The notes below the pieces were generated by a model. That model was not told the origin of the DNA. It saw only the letters and a program-made list of their open reading frames with translations, and did no database searches. From the NCBI RefSeq assembly GCF_000803215.1, contig NZ_JSXC01000033.1, positions 124,001 through 188,000 on the forward strand: DNA of 64,000 nt, read 5' to 3'. Shown here in pieces: positions 8,892-19,337 of this stretch (the stretch's first letter is position 1; each line of letters starts with the position of its first letter). Made by a program: the position numbers and the translations under genes. The stretch comes from Pectobacterium fontis (lineage in GTDB: Bacteria; Pseudomonadota; Gammaproteobacteria; Enterobacterales; Enterobacteriaceae).

Positions 8892-9240
8892 AGCTCACAG
8901 GGTTATTGTTGTGCCGTATCATCATGGTGTGGATACGGGCAGGAAATTTCTGGCGCTATTCTAGCGGCGGTTGCGTACAGAGGGAACGTTAAGATAGACG
9001 TTAAAGCGCGTAACCCAACATTTTGTCCTGTTCGTGACCTTTCGCGTACGCACGGTGTTTGACACACTTCGTTACGGAGATTGCCTTTCGTTACGAAGAT
9101 TGCAGATCGTGAGGTGAATTGTCTGCCATTGCTCCCGTTCGCTGCGTGTTGCTGTCGGCAGGAAAGTGTTAAACTTGTTGTTTAAATATGATTTTCATTG
9201 ATTGATTCGCTGCGGTGAGCAGCGTGGAGCGCGATCGCAC
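8892..9240. other. rsmD-ftsY intergenic region with a 17-bp tandem repeat
   Basis: Divergent promoter region for rsmD and ftsY. It contains TTCGTTACGGAGATTGC (9068-9084) followed after two bases by TTCGTTACGAAGATTGC (9087-9103), 16 of 17 bases identical. No protein-coding frame is convincing. Promoters are expected but none could be assigned with confidence. Confidence 0.5.
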
Positions 9241-10593
9241 ATGTCAAAAGAAAAGAAGCGCGGTTTTTTTTCCTGGCTGGGATTAGGGAAACAGGAAGAA
9301 AAACAACAGGAGCAGCCACAAGAAAAACCTGTTGTTCAAGAGAATACGGTTGTTGAAGAACCGCCATCAGCGGTGGAGCCGGATGCCGCCGCCGCGGCTC
9401 ACCCGATCGCCGATCACCCGTCAGAGCAGGTAGAACCACCGCTGCCGGAAGCGCCTGTCGTTTCTGCCCCCATCATGACCCCATCAGACGATCGTGACCT
9501 CGTCGATCATGACGTTCTCGATCGAAATGTTGCCGATCCGATCGTACAGGTTGAGATCGCCGAAAGTGCGACGGTCGCGGATCCAGAGCCTGATGTCGCC
9601 GAGCAGGCAGAGCAGGAAACTGACCAGCCGGATGAGATTCCCCTTGCTGCGCAAGAGCAAGAACGTCCAACGAAAGAAGGATTTTTCGCGCGCCTGAAAC
9701 GCAGTCTGGTGAAAACACGCCAGAATCTCGGTTCAGGATTTATCGGATTGTTTCGCGGTAAGAAAATCGACGGCGATCTGTTTGATGAACTGGAAGAACA
9801 ACTGCTGATTGCGGATGTCGGCGTTGAAACCACCCGTAAGATCATCACCAGCCTGACGGAGCACGCCAGCCGTCGCCAACTGAAAGATGCTGATGCGCTG
9901 TTTGTTAAACTGAAAGACGAAATGGCGGAGATTCTTGCTAAGGTGGACGCCCCGCTGAATATCGAAGGCAAAACCCCTTATGTCATTCTGATGGTTGGCG
10001 TTAATGGCGTGGGTAAAACCACCACCATCGGGAAAATGGCGCGTCAGTTCCAGGCTCAGGGGAAATCCGTGATGCTGGCAGCGGGGGATACCTTCCGTGC
10101 AGCGGCGGTTGAACAGCTTCAGGTCTGGGGACAGCGCAATAACGTGGCTGTAGTCGCGCAGCATACGGGCGCGGATTCGGCCTCGGTGATTTTCGATGCG
10201 ATTCAGGCAGCGAAAGCGCGCGGTGTTGATGTCCTGATTGCGGATACCGCCGGGCGTTTGCAGAACAAAGCGCACCTGATGGAAGAGTTGAAGAAGATCG
10301 TACGCGTGATGAAGAAGCTGGACGAAGACGCGCCGCATGAAGTGATGCTGACGTTGGATGCCAGTACCGGACAGAACGCGGTGAGCCAGGCCAAGCTGTT
10401 TAATGAAGCGGTCGGGCTGACAGGTATTACGTTGACTAAACTGGACGGCACCGCCAAAGGTGGCGTGATTTTCGCCATTGCGGATCAGTTCGCTATTCCT
10501 ATCCGCTATATTGGGGTAGGGGAAGGTATTGAAGATTTACGGCCATTCAAGGCCGATGACTTTATTGAGGCACTTTTTGCCCGAGAGGATTAA
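9241..10593 (+). CDS. ftsY: Signal recognition particle receptor FtsY
   Basis: 450 residues from the ATG at 9241 (MSKEKKRGFFSWLGLG); the earlier in-frame start at 9202 is less likely. The first about 150 residues are the acidic A domain, with an internal Asp/Val-rich stretch; then the four-helix N domain and the G domain: P-loop GVNGVGKTTTIGK, DTFRAAA, DTAGRLQNK and TKLDGTAKGG. FtsY docks SRP-ribosome complexes at the inner membrane by reciprocal GTP hydrolysis with Ffh. It heads the ftsY-ftsE-ftsX operon; ftsE starts 5 bases after its stop. The A-domain coding region is unusually rich in GATC sites. Confidence 0.97.
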   Translation: MSKEKKRGFFSWLGLGKQEEKQQEQPQEKPVVQENTVVEEPPSAVEPDAAAAAHPIADHPSEQVEPPLPEAPVVSAPIMTPSDDRDLVDHDVLDRNVADPIVQVEIAESATVADPEPDVAEQAEQETDQPDEIPLAAQEQERPTKEGFFARLKRSLVKTRQNLGSGFIGLFRGKKIDGDLFDELEEQLLIADVGVETTRKIITSLTEHASRRQLKDADALFVKLKDEMAEILAKVDAPLNIEGKTPYVILMVGVNGVGKTTTIGKMARQFQAQGKSVMLAAGDTFRAAAVEQLQVWGQRNNVAVVAQHTGADSASVIFDAIQAAKARGVDVLIADTAGRLQNKAHLMEELKKIVRVMKKLDEDAPHEVMLTLDASTGQNAVSQAKLFNEAVGLTGITLTKLDGTAKGGVIFAIADQFAIPIRYIGVGEGIEDLRPFKADDFIEALFARED

Positions 10594-10598
10594 AACGG

Positions 10599-11270
10599 AT
10601 GATTCGTTTTGAACAGGTCAGTAAAGCTTACCTCGGTGGGCGTCAGGCGTTGCAAGGGGTGGATTTCCATCTGCGCCCAGCGGAAATGGCGTTCCTGACC
10701 GGCCATTCCGGTGCGGGGAAGAGCACCCTGCTGAAACTGATTTGTGGCATTGAACGCCCCAGCGCGGGTCAGATTCTGTTTGGTGGTCACAACATTAGCC
10801 GCCTGAAGAAACGCGAAGTTCCGTTCCTGCGGCGTCAGATCGGCATGATCTTTCAGGATCACAACCTGCTGATGGAGCGCACGGTCTATGACAATGTCGC
10901 GATGCCGCTCATTATTGCGGGCGCCAGCAGCGAGGATATTCGTCGTCGGGTATCCGCCGCGCTGGACAAGGTTGGCCTGCTGGATAAAGCGAAAAACTAC
11001 CCTATCCAACTGTCTGGCGGTGAGCAGCAGCGCGTGGGCATTGCGCGCGCGGTGGTGAATAAACCCGCGGTGTTGCTGGCGGATGAACCGACCGGCAACC
11101 TGGATGAAGCGTTGTCAGAAGGCATTTTGCGCCTGTTTGAAGAATTCAATCGTGTTGGTGTCACTGTGCTGATGGCAACGCATGATACCGGGCTGATTGC
11201 CCGCCGTAATTACCGTGTGCTGACGCTATCAGATGGCCGCATGGTGGGGGGAAACCATCATGGCGAATAA
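10599..11270 (+). CDS. ftsE: Cell division ATP-binding protein FtsE
   Basis: 223 residues. ABC ATPase motifs in order: Walker [13 protein letters not shown]-loop region MIFQDHNLL, signature LSGGEQQRV, Walker [12 protein letters not shown] and switch His in MATHDTG. With FtsX it forms an ABC-type complex that activates periplasmic EnvC and the amidases splitting septal peptidoglycan. It overlaps ftsX by 11 bases (ftsX ATG at 11260). Confidence 0.97.
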   Translation: MIRFEQVSKAYLGGRQALQGVDFHLRPAEMAFLTGHSGAGKSTLLKLICGIERPSAGQILFGGHNISRLKKREVPFLRRQIGMIFQDHNLLMERTVYDNVAMPLIIAGASSEDIRRRVSAALDKVGLLDKAKNYPIQLSGGEQQRVGIARAVVNKPAVLLADEPTGNLDEALSEGILRLFEEFNRVGVTVLMATHDTGLIARRNYRVLTLSDGRMVGGNHHGE

Positions 11271-12228
11271 CGTCCGTAATGCAAAGCAGCCTGGCACTAA
11301 AGCGAAAGCGCTACGTGGCGGCTGGCAGGAGCAGTGGCGCTATGCCTGGATGAGTACGCTGGCGGATATGCTGCGCCAGCCGCTGGCGACGTTTCTGACC
11401 GTGATGGTCATCGCTATCTCGCTGGCGTTGCCCAGCATCTGCTATCTGGTGTGGAAAAACGTCAGTCAGGCCGCCACACAGTGGTATCCCTCGCCGCAAC
11501 TGACGGTATATCTGGATAAATCGCTGGATGACAACGCGGCGCAGGCGGTAATCACGCAGCTTCAGGCTGAAGAGGGCGTCGATAAAGTTAATTATCTGTC
11601 GCGCAATGAAGCGATGGGCGAATTTCGCAACTGGTCAGGATTTGGCGGCGCGTTGGATATGTTAGAAGAAAATCCGCTCCCTGCCGTCGCGATTATTACG
11701 CCGAAATTGAGCTTTCAGGATTCCAACACGCTGACAACGCTGCGCGATCGCGTGGCGGCGACGCAAGGCGTGGATGAAGTACGGATGGACGATAGCTGGT
11801 TTGCCCGGCTGGTGGCCTTGACCAATCTGGTTGGGCAAATTTCCGTGACGATTGGCGTCCTGATGGTCGTTGCCGTGTTTTTGGTGATCGGCAATAGCGT
11901 GCGTTTGAGTATTTTCAGCCGTCGCGACACCATCAATGTGATGAAGCTGATTGGCGCAACAGACGGCTTTATTCTGCGTCCGTTTTTGAACGGTGGCGCG
12001 GTGATGGGCGTGGGTGGCGCGGTACTGTCTCTGATTTTATCGCAGGCGCTGGTCTGGAAACTGGATGCGGTGGTGGCACAGGTCGCCGCTGTTTTCGGTA
12101 CGACATTTGCCGTCAAAGGATTAAGCTGGGATGAATCCCTGCTGCTGCTGTTAATCGCTGGCATGATTGGTTGGTTAGCCGCCTGGTTGGCAACGGTGCA
12201 ACATTTACGCCGCTTTACACCAGAGTAA
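11260..12228 (+). CDS. ftsX: Cell division permease-like protein FtsX
   Basis: 322 residues from the ATG at 11260 ([10 protein letters not shown]), preceded by GGGGGGAAA. Cytoplasmic N-terminus, a membrane segment near residue 50 ([19 protein letters not shown]), a periplasmic domain of about 100 residues (the EnvC-binding ECD), then three membrane segments in the C-terminal half including a conserved [13 protein letters not shown] region. It partners FtsE at the division septum. Followed by the rpoH promoter region. Confidence 0.96.
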   Translation: MANNVRNAKQPGTKAKALRGGWQEQWRYAWMSTLADMLRQPLATFLTVMVIAISLALPSICYLVWKNVSQAATQWYPSPQLTVYLDKSLDDNAAQAVITQLQAEEGVDKVNYLSRNEAMGEFRNWSGFGGALDMLEENPLPAVAIITPKLSFQDSNTLTTLRDRVAATQGVDEVRMDDSWFARLVALTNLVGQISVTIGVLMVVAVFLVIGNSVRLSIFSRRDTINVMKLIGATDGFILRPFLNGGAVMGVGGAVLSLILSQALVWKLDAVVAQVAAVFGTTFAVKGLSWDESLLLLLIAGMIGWLAAWLATVQHLRRFTPE

Positions 12229-12397
12229 GCATTTTCTGCTATCATTATCCCCTGTAATTCAGACCGTATTGCAGGGGAAACCCCCTCAGCGACATCGCAT
12301 CTTTGTTCTTCCCGCTGTGTTTTTCCCTTGGCTTTTCGTACGTTAGCGTCTCGTTTTTCTCCTGCTTGATCTCTGGCATAAGGTGAATAAAATGATA

Positions 12398-12425
12398 GGA
12401 ACTTGCGAGCGAAATCACAGTCTGA
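12398..12425 (+). promoter_or_regulatory. Sigma-E type promoter upstream of rpoH
   Basis: -35 GGAACTT (12398-12404) and -10 TCTGA (12421-12425) are separated by 16 bases. The stretch closely resembles the E. coli rpoH P3 promoter, which is read by sigma-E (RpoE) and links envelope or extreme heat stress to sigma-32 synthesis. The remaining 12229-12559 gap is the rpoH leader; other promoters (sigma-70) are expected there but not assigned. Confidence 0.8.
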
Positions 12426-12559
12426 ATAGACAGATTCCACAATTTGAATCAATCAGCGTCAAGGTGCCGTATTTTGCCATTTCTGCGTAAAATGTGGCGG
12501 TGAAGCAGTGTTAGGATAGCTAACTGCAATATGACGAGTAGAGTAACTGAGAGGGTTGA

Positions 12560-13417
12560 ATGACCAACGATATGCAAACTTTCACCTTAGTTCCCCAGGG
12601 CAGTCTGGAAGGGTATATTCGTGCCGCCAATGCCTATCCAATGCTGACGGCGGAGGAAGAGCGGGCGCTGGCTGAACGGCTGCATTATCAGGGCGATCTG
12701 GATGCGGCTAAGCACCTGATTCTGTCACACCTGCGTTTTGTTATTCACGTTGCCCGTAACTATTCCGGCTATGGCCTGCCGCAGGCAGACCTGATTCAGG
12801 AAGGGAACATCGGCCTGATGAAGGCGGTGCGTCGCTTCAACCCTGAAGTCGGCGTGCGTCTGGTTTCTTTCGCCGTACACTGGATCAAAGCAGAAATTCA
12901 TGAATACGTGCTGCGTAACTGGCGTATCGTGAAAGTCGCGACCACCAAAGCACAGCGTAAGCTGTTCTTTAACCTGCGGAAGACGAAAACCCGCCTCGGC
13001 TGGTTTAATCAGGATGAAGTCGAACTCGTGGCGCGTGAACTGGGCGTGACCAGCAAAGACGTGCGTGAGATGGAATCCCGCATGGCGGCGCAGGACATGA
13101 CGTTTGATCCGACGCCGGAAGAAGAGTCGCACGACGGCAAAGCGATGTCGCCAATGCTTTACCTACAGGATAAATCGTCTGACTTTGCCGATGGCATTGA
13201 AGAAGATAACTGGGAAACGCATGCGGCCGATAAGCTCACCTATGCGATGGAAGGGTTGGATGAGCGTAGTCAGCATATTATCCGTGCGCGCTGGCTGGAC
13301 GATGACAACAAATCCACTTTGCAGGAGCTTGCCGACCAATACGGTGTTTCCGCAGAGCGTGTGCGTCAGTTGGAAAAGAACGCAATGAAAAAACTGCGAG
13401 CGGCGATAGAAGCCTAA
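12560..13417 (+). CDS. rpoH: RNA polymerase heat-shock sigma factor RpoH (sigma-32)
   Basis: 285 residues, the usual length. Region 1.2 ([19 protein letters not shown]), region 2 with [17 protein letters not shown] and [20 protein letters not shown], the RpoH box [12 protein letters not shown] unique to sigma-32 proteins, and region 4 ending [20 protein letters not shown]. It directs transcription of chaperone and protease genes. In E. coli translation is controlled by an RNA thermosensor near the start; the sequence here was not folded. A clear terminator follows at 13443. Confidence 0.98.
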   Translation: MTNDMQTFTLVPQGSLEGYIRAANAYPMLTAEEERALAERLHYQGDLDAAKHLILSHLRFVIHVARNYSGYGLPQADLIQEGNIGLMKAVRRFNPEVGVRLVSFAVHWIKAEIHEYVLRNWRIVKVATTKAQRKLFFNLRKTKTRLGWFNQDEVELVARELGVTSKDVREMESRMAAQDMTFDPTPEEESHDGKAMSPMLYLQDKSSDFADGIEEDNWETHAADKLTYAMEGLDERSQHIIRARWLDDDNKSTLQELADQYGVSAERVRQLEKNAMKKLRAAIEA

Positions 13418-13442
13418 TCGCTTTTCTTGTCTCTTTCCGTTG

Positions 13443-13474
13443 CGACCGGGTAGTGCCCGGTCGTTTTGTTTTTG
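13443..13474 (+). terminator. Intrinsic terminator after rpoH
   Basis: CGACCGGG-tagtg-CCCGGTCG, an 8-bp perfect stem, is followed by TTTTGTTTTTG. It lies 25 bases after the rpoH stop and just before the convergent panM. Confidence 0.88.
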
Positions 13475-13481
13475 TCTGATG

Positions 13482-13928
13482 TCAGTCCGGCTTATCTGAA
13501 TGGATTTCGTCAAGGATCAGCGGTTCTTTTCTACGAATATAACACCAGCCGCCGGATACGGGTGAGAAGCCGCAGGACACCATAAATCGTGCCAACACTT
13601 CCTCTTTGATCGCGGCATGATTGGCCGTAGCCAGCCACCACTCGTTCACTTCAGGGAGCTGACGGCGCGCTTCATCAAGCAAAAGCTGCCCTACGCCGCG
13701 TCGCCTTGTGACTTCACGCACCATCAAATCGCTCAGTTCCGCATAATCCCCTGCAATTTCGACCAGCATTCCTCCCAGTAACCGATCGTTAAAACGTGCG
13801 GCAAAGAGTCGTCGGGTTGGTTTTAATCCGGCTTCTAATAAATCAATGTTTTGATGTGGCCAGATTTTCGCCAAATCAATTTTATCCTGAGGGCTGAATT
13901 GGGTGAGGCATTCAACGGTGAGTTTCAT
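13482..13928 (-). CDS. panM: PanD maturation factor PanM (PanZ), GNAT-fold
   Basis: 148 residues from the ATG complemented at 13926-13928 (MKLTVECLTQF); a GTG four codons upstream is possible. The GNAT acetyl-CoA-binding loop is VTRRRGVGQLLLDEA. The N-terminal MKLT...DKIDLAKIWP pattern matches E. coli PanM, a protein that binds CoA and triggers cleavage of pro-PanD, the aspartate decarboxylase of pantothenate synthesis. About 20 residues longer than E. coli PanM at the C-terminus (KPLILDE-like tail; here RRKEPLILDEIHSDKPD). It converges on rpoH and is divergent from the liv locus, as in E. coli. Confidence 0.9.
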   Translation of the reverse strand: MKLTVECLTQFSPQDKIDLAKIWPHQNIDLLEAGLKPTRRLFAARFNDRLLGGMLVEIAGDYAELSDLMVREVTRRRGVGQLLLDEARRQLPEVNEWWLATANHAAIKEEVLARFMVSCGFSPVSGGWCYIRRKEPLILDEIHSDKPD

Positions 13929-14330
13929 TTTTATCGGCACCCCATCATATGAGTGAAGGATAATGTAGTTGTCTTGTAGTGGAACAGTTGTGTAATTTGA
14001 GCGTTATGGTTAATAGGGCAAATGTTTTCTCATTCTTTGTTTTTCGAGTAATCCATCAACAATTAATGCACAAAGTAGAATATCTGACTATATATAAATT
14101 GGATGCTGGTTTTTACATCTGGTGTTTTGTGCTGTTTGCTCCGCTTGTTTCTGCCGAGGCTAGTTGATTTGCAGCATAAAACTCCTGTTTAATAATATGA
14201 AAAATAAAGCCTTATTAGAAAACATGACTAATAATAACCTAAGCCTTTCTTAATTATAAGAAAATAGCAGGTTACGGCAGAAAATATTCAGTTTTCGGCA
14301 ATATCCATAATGACAGATGGGGTAAAAAGA
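13929..14330. promoter_or_regulatory. AT-rich panM-livJ intergenic region
   Basis: About 400 bases with no convincing gene. It holds a perfect 7-bp hairpin TTTCTTA-atta-TAAGAAA at 14246-14263, upstream of the liv binding-protein gene. In E. coli the liv genes are controlled by Lrp and leucine; the A/T tracts would suit Lrp binding, but no site can be assigned by eye. Confidence 0.45.
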
Positions 14331-15443
14331 ATGAAATTCAGTAAAGGTAAAGTATTGCTGATGGGTTGTATGGCTGTGGCGTTTAGTCACGCAGTCAGCG
14401 CTGCCGATATTAAGGTTGCGGTTGTTGGGGCGATGTCTGGCCCGGTTGCACAATATGGCGATATGGAGTTTATCGGCGCGCGTCAGGCCATTGCCGATAT
14501 CAATGCAAAAGGCGGCATCAACGGTAACAAACTGGTTGGCGTTGAATATGATGACGCGTGCGATCCTAAGCAGGCGGTTGCCGTCGCGAACAAAGTCATT
14601 AATGACGGCATCCGTTATGTAATTGGCCATCTGTGTTCTTCCTCCACGCAGCCTGCGTCTGATATTTATGAAGAAGAAGGCGTGATCATGATTACGCCTG
14701 CGGCGACCAACGCCGATTTGACCACGCGCGGCTACAAAATGGTGCTGCGCACGACCGGGCTGGATTCCGATCAGGGGCCAACCTCAGCGAAATATATTGT
14801 CGAATCCCTCAAACCGCAGCGTATCGCCGTGGTTCATGACAAGCAGCAATATGGTGAAGGTCTGGCCCGCTCTGTTCAGGATAGCCTGAAAAAAGCCGGT
14901 GCGAATGTTGTGCTGTTTGAAGGTGTGACGGCGGGTGACAAAGATTTCTCCACGCTGGTGGCGCGTCTGAAAAAAGAGAACGTCGATTTCGTGTATTTCG
15001 GCGGCTACTACCCGGAAATGGGGCAAATTCTGCGTCAGGCTCGTCAGGCTGGCATGACAACCAAATTCATGGGGCCGGAAGGCGTGGGTAACTCCTCGCT
15101 GTCCAACATCGCGGGCGATGCGTCTGAAGGCATGCTGGTAACGCTGCCGAAGCGTTACGATCAGGTGCCTGCTAACCAACCGATTGTGGATGCGCTGAAA
15201 GCCAAGAAACTGGATCCAACGGGGCCGTTCGTGTGGACGACGTATGCCGCGCTGCAATCGCTGACGACGGCGATGACCCGCACGGGTAGCGATGAGCCGG
15301 AAAAACTGGTCGCGGATCTGAAAGCGAATCCTGTGGATACCGTCATGGGGCCGTTAAGCTGGGATGCAAAAGGTGACCTGAAAGGGTTTGAATTTGGCGT
15401 ATTTGAGTGGCACAAAGACGGTACTTCCAGCGCAGTGAAATAA
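14331..15443 (+). CDS. livJ: Branched-chain amino acid ABC transporter, periplasmic binding protein
   Basis: 370 residues from the ATG at 14331 ([12 protein letters not shown]). A Sec signal peptide ends at about AVSA/ADIKV (residue 24-25). The mature protein shows the LivJ/LivK fold: [37 protein letters not shown], and the substrate site region [17 protein letters not shown]. It delivers Leu, Ile and Val to LivHMGF in the inner membrane. E. coli has two such proteins (LivJ broad, LivK leucine-specific); only one is encoded here, so the J or K label is by position and similarity only. Confidence 0.9.
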   Translation: MKFSKGKVLLMGCMAVAFSHAVSAADIKVAVVGAMSGPVAQYGDMEFIGARQAIADINAKGGINGNKLVGVEYDDACDPKQAVAVANKVINDGIRYVIGHLCSSSTQPASDIYEEEGVIMITPAATNADLTTRGYKMVLRTTGLDSDQGPTSAKYIVESLKPQRIAVVHDKQQYGEGLARSVQDSLKKAGANVVLFEGVTAGDKDFSTLVARLKKENVDFVYFGGYYPEMGQILRQARQAGMTTKFMGPEGVGNSSLSNIAGDASEGMLVTLPKRYDQVPANQPIVDALKAKKLDPTGPFVWTTYAALQSLTTAMTRTGSDEPEKLVADLKANPVDTVMGPLSWDAKGDLKGFEFGVFEWHKDGTSSAVK

Positions 15444-15602
15444 TCATCATGCGGGGGAGAGGCGGGAACGGGTGAATACGCCGTTGTTTGCCTCTTCGGC
15501 GTGGAGAACATTCTCCGCCCCCTGAGCGTGTACCGCTATGAATCCCTCAATACCGAAGCCCCCGTTGCTGTAAGGCGCGGGGGCCGCATTTAAGGTTAAG
15601 GT
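15444..15602 (+). promoter_or_regulatory. Hairpin-rich spacer between the liv binding protein and livH
   Basis: 159 bases. A strong imperfect hairpin GGCGtGGAGAA-cat-TTCTCCgCCCC lies at about 15499-15524, followed by a GC-rich CCCCCG...CGGGGG pairing around 15561-15585. Such stem-loops after a binding-protein gene commonly stabilise its mRNA or attenuate read-through, giving excess binding protein over membrane components. This function is inference. Confidence 0.5.
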
Positions 15603-16529
15603 ATGTCCGAGCAGTTCCTTTACTTTTTTCAGCAGATGTTCAACGGCCTGACGTTGGGCAGTACCTACGCGCTGATCGCCATTGGCTACACCATGGTTTA
15701 CGGCATTATCGGCATGATTAACTTCGCCCACGGTGAAGTGTATATGATCGGTAGCTATGTCTCTTTTATTGTGATTGCGGCTCTGATGATGATGGGCATC
15801 GATGCGGGCTGGCTGCTGATTGGTGCCGCTTTCATTGCCGCCGTGGTCATTTCCAGCGCCTACGGCTGGAGTATCGAACGGGTGGCCTACCGACCAGTTC
15901 GAACGTCAAAGCGTCTGATTGCGCTGATTTCTGCCATTGGGATGTCCATTTTCCTGCAAAACTACGTCAGCCTGAATCAAGGCTCGCGTGATGTTGCCCT
16001 GCCGAGTCTGGTGACGGGTCAGTGGGTACTGGGCGAAAGCAATGGCTTTGCCGCCACCATTAGCACCATGCAGTTGACCATCTGGATCGTGACGTTTCTC
16101 GCCATGCTGGCACTGACGCTGTTTATTCGCTATTCCCGTATGGGACGCGCCTGCCGTGCCTGCGCGGAAGACCTGAAAATGGCCAGCCTGCTGGGTATCA
16201 GCACTGACCGCGTGATCTCCCTGACCTTCGTCATTGGTGCGCTTATGGCCGCCGTGGCGGGTGTGCTGTTGGGGCAGTTTTATGGCGTCATCAACCCCTA
16301 TATCGGCTTCATGGCCGGGATGAAAGCCTTTACGGCTGCGGTACTGGGTGGGATTGGCAGTATCCCTGGCGCGATGATTGGCGGGCTGATTTTAGGGGTA
16401 GCCGAAGCGCTGACGTCTGCTTACCTGAGTACGGAATACAAAGATGCGGTGTCGTTTGCGCTGCTGATTGTGGTGCTGCTGGTGATGCCTACCGGTATTT
16501 TGGGTCGCCCGGAGGTTGAGAAAGTATGA
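15603..16529 (+). CDS. livH: Branched-chain amino acid ABC transporter permease LivH
   Basis: 308 residues, strongly hydrophobic (about eight membrane segments). Family motifs: [33 protein letters not shown], and the EAA-like loop [20 protein letters not shown]. Inner-membrane half of the LIV permease with LivM. Its stop overlaps the livM start (ATGA, 4 bases), so the two are translationally coupled. Confidence 0.95.
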   Translation: MSEQFLYFFQQMFNGLTLGSTYALIAIGYTMVYGIIGMINFAHGEVYMIGSYVSFIVIAALMMMGIDAGWLLIGAAFIAAVVISSAYGWSIERVAYRPVRTSKRLIALISAIGMSIFLQNYVSLNQGSRDVALPSLVTGQWVLGESNGFAATISTMQLTIWIVTFLAMLALTLFIRYSRMGRACRACAEDLKMASLLGISTDRVISLTFVIGALMAAVAGVLLGQFYGVINPYIGFMAGMKAFTAAVLGGIGSIPGAMIGGLILGVAEALTSAYLSTEYKDAVSFALLIVVLLVMPTGILGRPEVEKV

Positions 16530-17800
16530 AACAGCTCAACCTGTTTAATGCGTTGGTTTCCGCCTTCATGCTGCTGGTGCTGGCCTCGTTCTTAATGGGG
16601 ATGCAACTGGTGCTGGATGGCACCAAACTGGTGGTGCGCGGTGCGGATGAAGTGCGCTGGTACTGGATTGGCGCAGGCTGCGTCGTGGTGTTCTTCTTCC
16701 AGTTGATTCGTCCTTTCTTCCAGCAAGGCATCAAGAAATTTTCTGCCCCATCGCTGGTACTGCCGAGCTTTGATGGCAGCACGCCGCGGCAGAAGGTACT
16801 GGCTGCGGCATTGATTATCGCTGCTATTGCCTGGCCGTTTCTGGTTTCGCGCGGTACGGTGGACATTGCTACCCTCACGCTGATTTATGTGATGCTGGGT
16901 CTGGGTTTGAACGTGGTGGTCGGCCTGTCTGGTCTGTTGGTATTGGGCTACGGCGGGTTTTACGCCATTGGCGCGTATACCTATGCGTTGTTGAATCACT
17001 ATTACGGATTAGGTTTTTGGGAAAGTCTGCCGTTGGCGGGCATGGCAGCGGCGCTGTCCGGCTTCCTGCTCGGTTTCCCGGTGTTGCGTTTGCGCGGCGA
17101 CTATCTGGCGATTGTGACGCTCGGGTTCGGCGAAATTGTTCGTATCCTGTTGCTGAACAACACCGACATTACCGGTGGCCCGAACGGCATCAGCCAGATC
17201 CCTAAACCGACCTTCTTTGGTCTGGAATTTAGCCGCAGCGCGCGTGATGGCGGCTGGGATACCTTCCACAACTTCTTCGGCCTGCAATATGACCCCAGCG
17301 ATCGCATTATCTTCCTGTATCTGGTTGCGCTGCTGCTGGTGGTGCTGACCCTGTTTGTGATTACCCGCCTGCTGCGCATGCCGTTGGGCCGCGCGTGGGA
17401 AGCGCTGCGTGACGATGAAATCGCCTGTCGTTCTCTGGGGCTAAGCCCAACGCGCATCAAGCTGACCGCGTTTACCATCAGCGCCGCATTCGCTGGGTTT
17501 GCTGGTACGCTGTTTGCCGCCCGTCAGGGGTTCGTCAGCCCGGAGTCCTTCACGTTCGCTGAGTCTGCCTTTGTGCTGGCGATTGTCGTGCTGGGCGGAA
17601 TGGGATCGCAGTTTGCAGTCATCCTTGCGGCGATTCTGCTGGTGGTATCCCGCGAATTGATGCGCGATTTGAATGAATACAGCATGCTATTGCTGGGTGC
17701 ATTGATGGTGCTGATGATGATTTGGCGTCCACAAGGACTGCTGCCGATGAAGCGTCCTGAGATGAAGTTGAACGTCGCGAAGAAGGAAGAGCAAGCATGA
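16526..17800 (+). CDS. livM: Branched-chain amino acid ABC transporter permease LivM
   Basis: 424 residues, the long LivM form with extra N-terminal membrane segments before the conserved core ([59 protein letters not shown]). Second inner-membrane permease subunit of the LIV system. Overlaps livH and livG by 4 bases at each end. Confidence 0.95.
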   Translation: MKQLNLFNALVSAFMLLVLASFLMGMQLVLDGTKLVVRGADEVRWYWIGAGCVVVFFFQLIRPFFQQGIKKFSAPSLVLPSFDGSTPRQKVLAAALIIAAIAWPFLVSRGTVDIATLTLIYVMLGLGLNVVVGLSGLLVLGYGGFYAIGAYTYALLNHYYGLGFWESLPLAGMAAALSGFLLGFPVLRLRGDYLAIVTLGFGEIVRILLLNNTDITGGPNGISQIPKPTFFGLEFSRSARDGGWDTFHNFFGLQYDPSDRIIFLYLVALLLVVLTLFVITRLLRMPLGRAWEALRDDEIACRSLGLSPTRIKLTAFTISAAFAGFAGTLFAARQGFVSPESFTFAESAFVLAIVVLGGMGSQFAVILAAILLVVSRELMRDLNEYSMLLLGALMVLMMIWRPQGLLPMKRPEMKLNVAKKEEQA

Positions 17801-18567
17801 GCACGCAGCCACTATTATCAGTCAGAGGTCTGATGATGCGTTTTGGCGGCCTGCTGGCGGTCAACAATGTTGAAATGGACATTCATACGGGCGAAATCGT
17901 CTCGCTGATCGGCCCGAACGGCGCAGGGAAAACCACCGTTTTTAACTGCCTGACCGGTTTTTATCGCCCGAGTGGCGGCACCATCATGCTGCGCGATCGT
18001 CATCTGGAAGGGTTACCGGGACAAGCCATTGCCCGCATGGGCGTGGTGCGTACGTTCCAGCATGTTCGTCTGTTCCGTGAGATGACGGTGGTGGAGAACC
18101 TCCTTGTCGCGCAGCATCAACACCTGAAAAGTGGTGTGTTTGCCGGTTTGCTGAAAACGCCCGGTTTTCGCCGTGCGGAAGCGGATGCGCAAGCGCGCGC
18201 GGCGGTGTGGCTGGAACGTATCGGCCTGCTGGATTTAGCGAATCGTCAGGCGGGGAATCTGGCGTATGGGCAGCAGCGCCGTCTGGAGATTGCCCGTTGT
18301 ATGGTAACGCGGCCTGAACTGTTGATGCTTGATGAGCCGGCTGCCGGTTTGAACCCGAAAGAAACTGACGAGTTAAATCAACTCATTGCGGAACTGCGCG
18401 ATCATCATCAGGTATCCATTCTGTTGATCGAACATGATATGAAACTGGTGATGGGGATCTCCGACCGGATTTATGTCGTCAATCAGGGGACACCGTTGGC
18501 GCAAGGCACGCCAGCCGAAATTCGTAACAACCCGGATGTCATCCGTGCCTATCTGGGTGAAGGATAA
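17797..18567 (+). CDS. livG: Branched-chain amino acid ABC transporter ATPase LivG
   Basis: 256 residues. Walker [13 protein letters not shown], signature region [14 protein letters not shown], Walker [14 protein letters not shown], and switch His in [10 protein letters not shown]. The LAYGQQR signature and [10 protein letters not shown] are typical of LivG-type ATPases. Cytoplasmic energy-coupling subunit, pairs with LivF. Starts inside the livM stop (ATGA). Confidence 0.95.
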   Translation: MSTQPLLSVRGLMMRFGGLLAVNNVEMDIHTGEIVSLIGPNGAGKTTVFNCLTGFYRPSGGTIMLRDRHLEGLPGQAIARMGVVRTFQHVRLFREMTVVENLLVAQHQHLKSGVFAGLLKTPGFRRAEADAQARAAVWLERIGLLDLANRQAGNLAYGQQRRLEIARCMVTRPELLMLDEPAAGLNPKETDELNQLIAELRDHHQVSILLIEHDMKLVMGISDRIYVVNQGTPLAQGTPAEIRNNPDVIRAYLGEG

Positions 18568-18572
18568 CGTTT

Positions 18573-19274
18573 ATGCTGTCATTACATCAGGTTTCAGCCC
18601 ACTACGGAAAAATTCAGGCGCTGCATCAGATTAGCCTGCATATTAATCAGGGCGAGATTGTCACGCTCATCGGCGCGAACGGCGCGGGTAAAACGACGCT
18701 GCTGGGCACGCTGTGCGGCGATCCGCGTGCGACGGAAGGCACCATCACGTTTGACGGTAAGGACATCACGAACTGGCAGACCGCGCAGATTATGCGTGAG
18801 GCTATCGCGATTGTGCCTGAAGGCCGTCGTGTCTTTTCCCGCATGACGGTAGAAGAGAATCTGGCAATGGGTGGATTCTTTGCCGAGCGCGACCAGTATC
18901 AGGAACGCATTGCGCGCGTCTACGATCTGTTCCCGCGTTTGTATGAGCGACGCGCCCAGCGCGCTGGCACTATGTCCGGCGGCGAGCAGCAGATGCTGGC
19001 GATTGGCCGTGCGCTGATGAGCCAGCCGCGTTTACTGCTGCTGGACGAGCCATCGTTGGGGCTGGCACCCATTATCATCCTACAGATTTTCGACACCATT
19101 CAGCAGTTGCGTGAAGAGGGGATGACCATCTTCCTGGTGGAGCAGAACGCCAATCAGGCACTGAAATTGGCCGATCGGGGTTATGTGCTTGAAAACGGTC
19201 ATGTCGTGTTGGAAGATACGGGTGCGGCATTATTAGCTAATGAAGCGGTACGTTCGGCCTATCTGGGCGGATAA
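18573..19274 (+). CDS. livF: Branched-chain amino acid ABC transporter ATPase LivF
   Basis: 233 residues. Walker A GANGAGKTTLLG, the LivF-type IVPEGRRVFSRMTVEENLAMG, signature MSGGEQQMLAIGRALM, Walker B LLLLDEPSLGLAP and switch LVEQNA. Second ATPase of the LIV system. It follows livG by 5 bases, and an aminotransferase gene follows 63 bases later in the same direction. Confidence 0.95.
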   Translation: MLSLHQVSAHYGKIQALHQISLHINQGEIVTLIGANGAGKTTLLGTLCGDPRATEGTITFDGKDITNWQTAQIMREAIAIVPEGRRVFSRMTVEENLAMGGFFAERDQYQERIARVYDLFPRLYERRAQRAGTMSGGEQQMLAIGRALMSQPRLLLLDEPSLGLAPIIILQIFDTIQQLREEGMTIFLVEQNANQALKLADRGYVLENGHVVLEDTGAALLANEAVRSAYLGG

Positions 19275-19337
19275 TGTGAATAAATAGTCGATATCAGGCT
19301 GATTTATCTGCCTGTTTCGTAGAAGGGTTAAGAAGAC

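Noticed and set aside
13979-14167. A 62-codon plus-strand frame in the panM-liv intergenic region
   Set aside because: A/T-rich, no ribosome site and an implausible amino acid composition. Probably non-coding control region.
15444-15602. Possible small peptide gene in the liv spacer
   Set aside because: The stretch is better explained by stem-loops; no start with a ribosome site and no conserved frame were seen.
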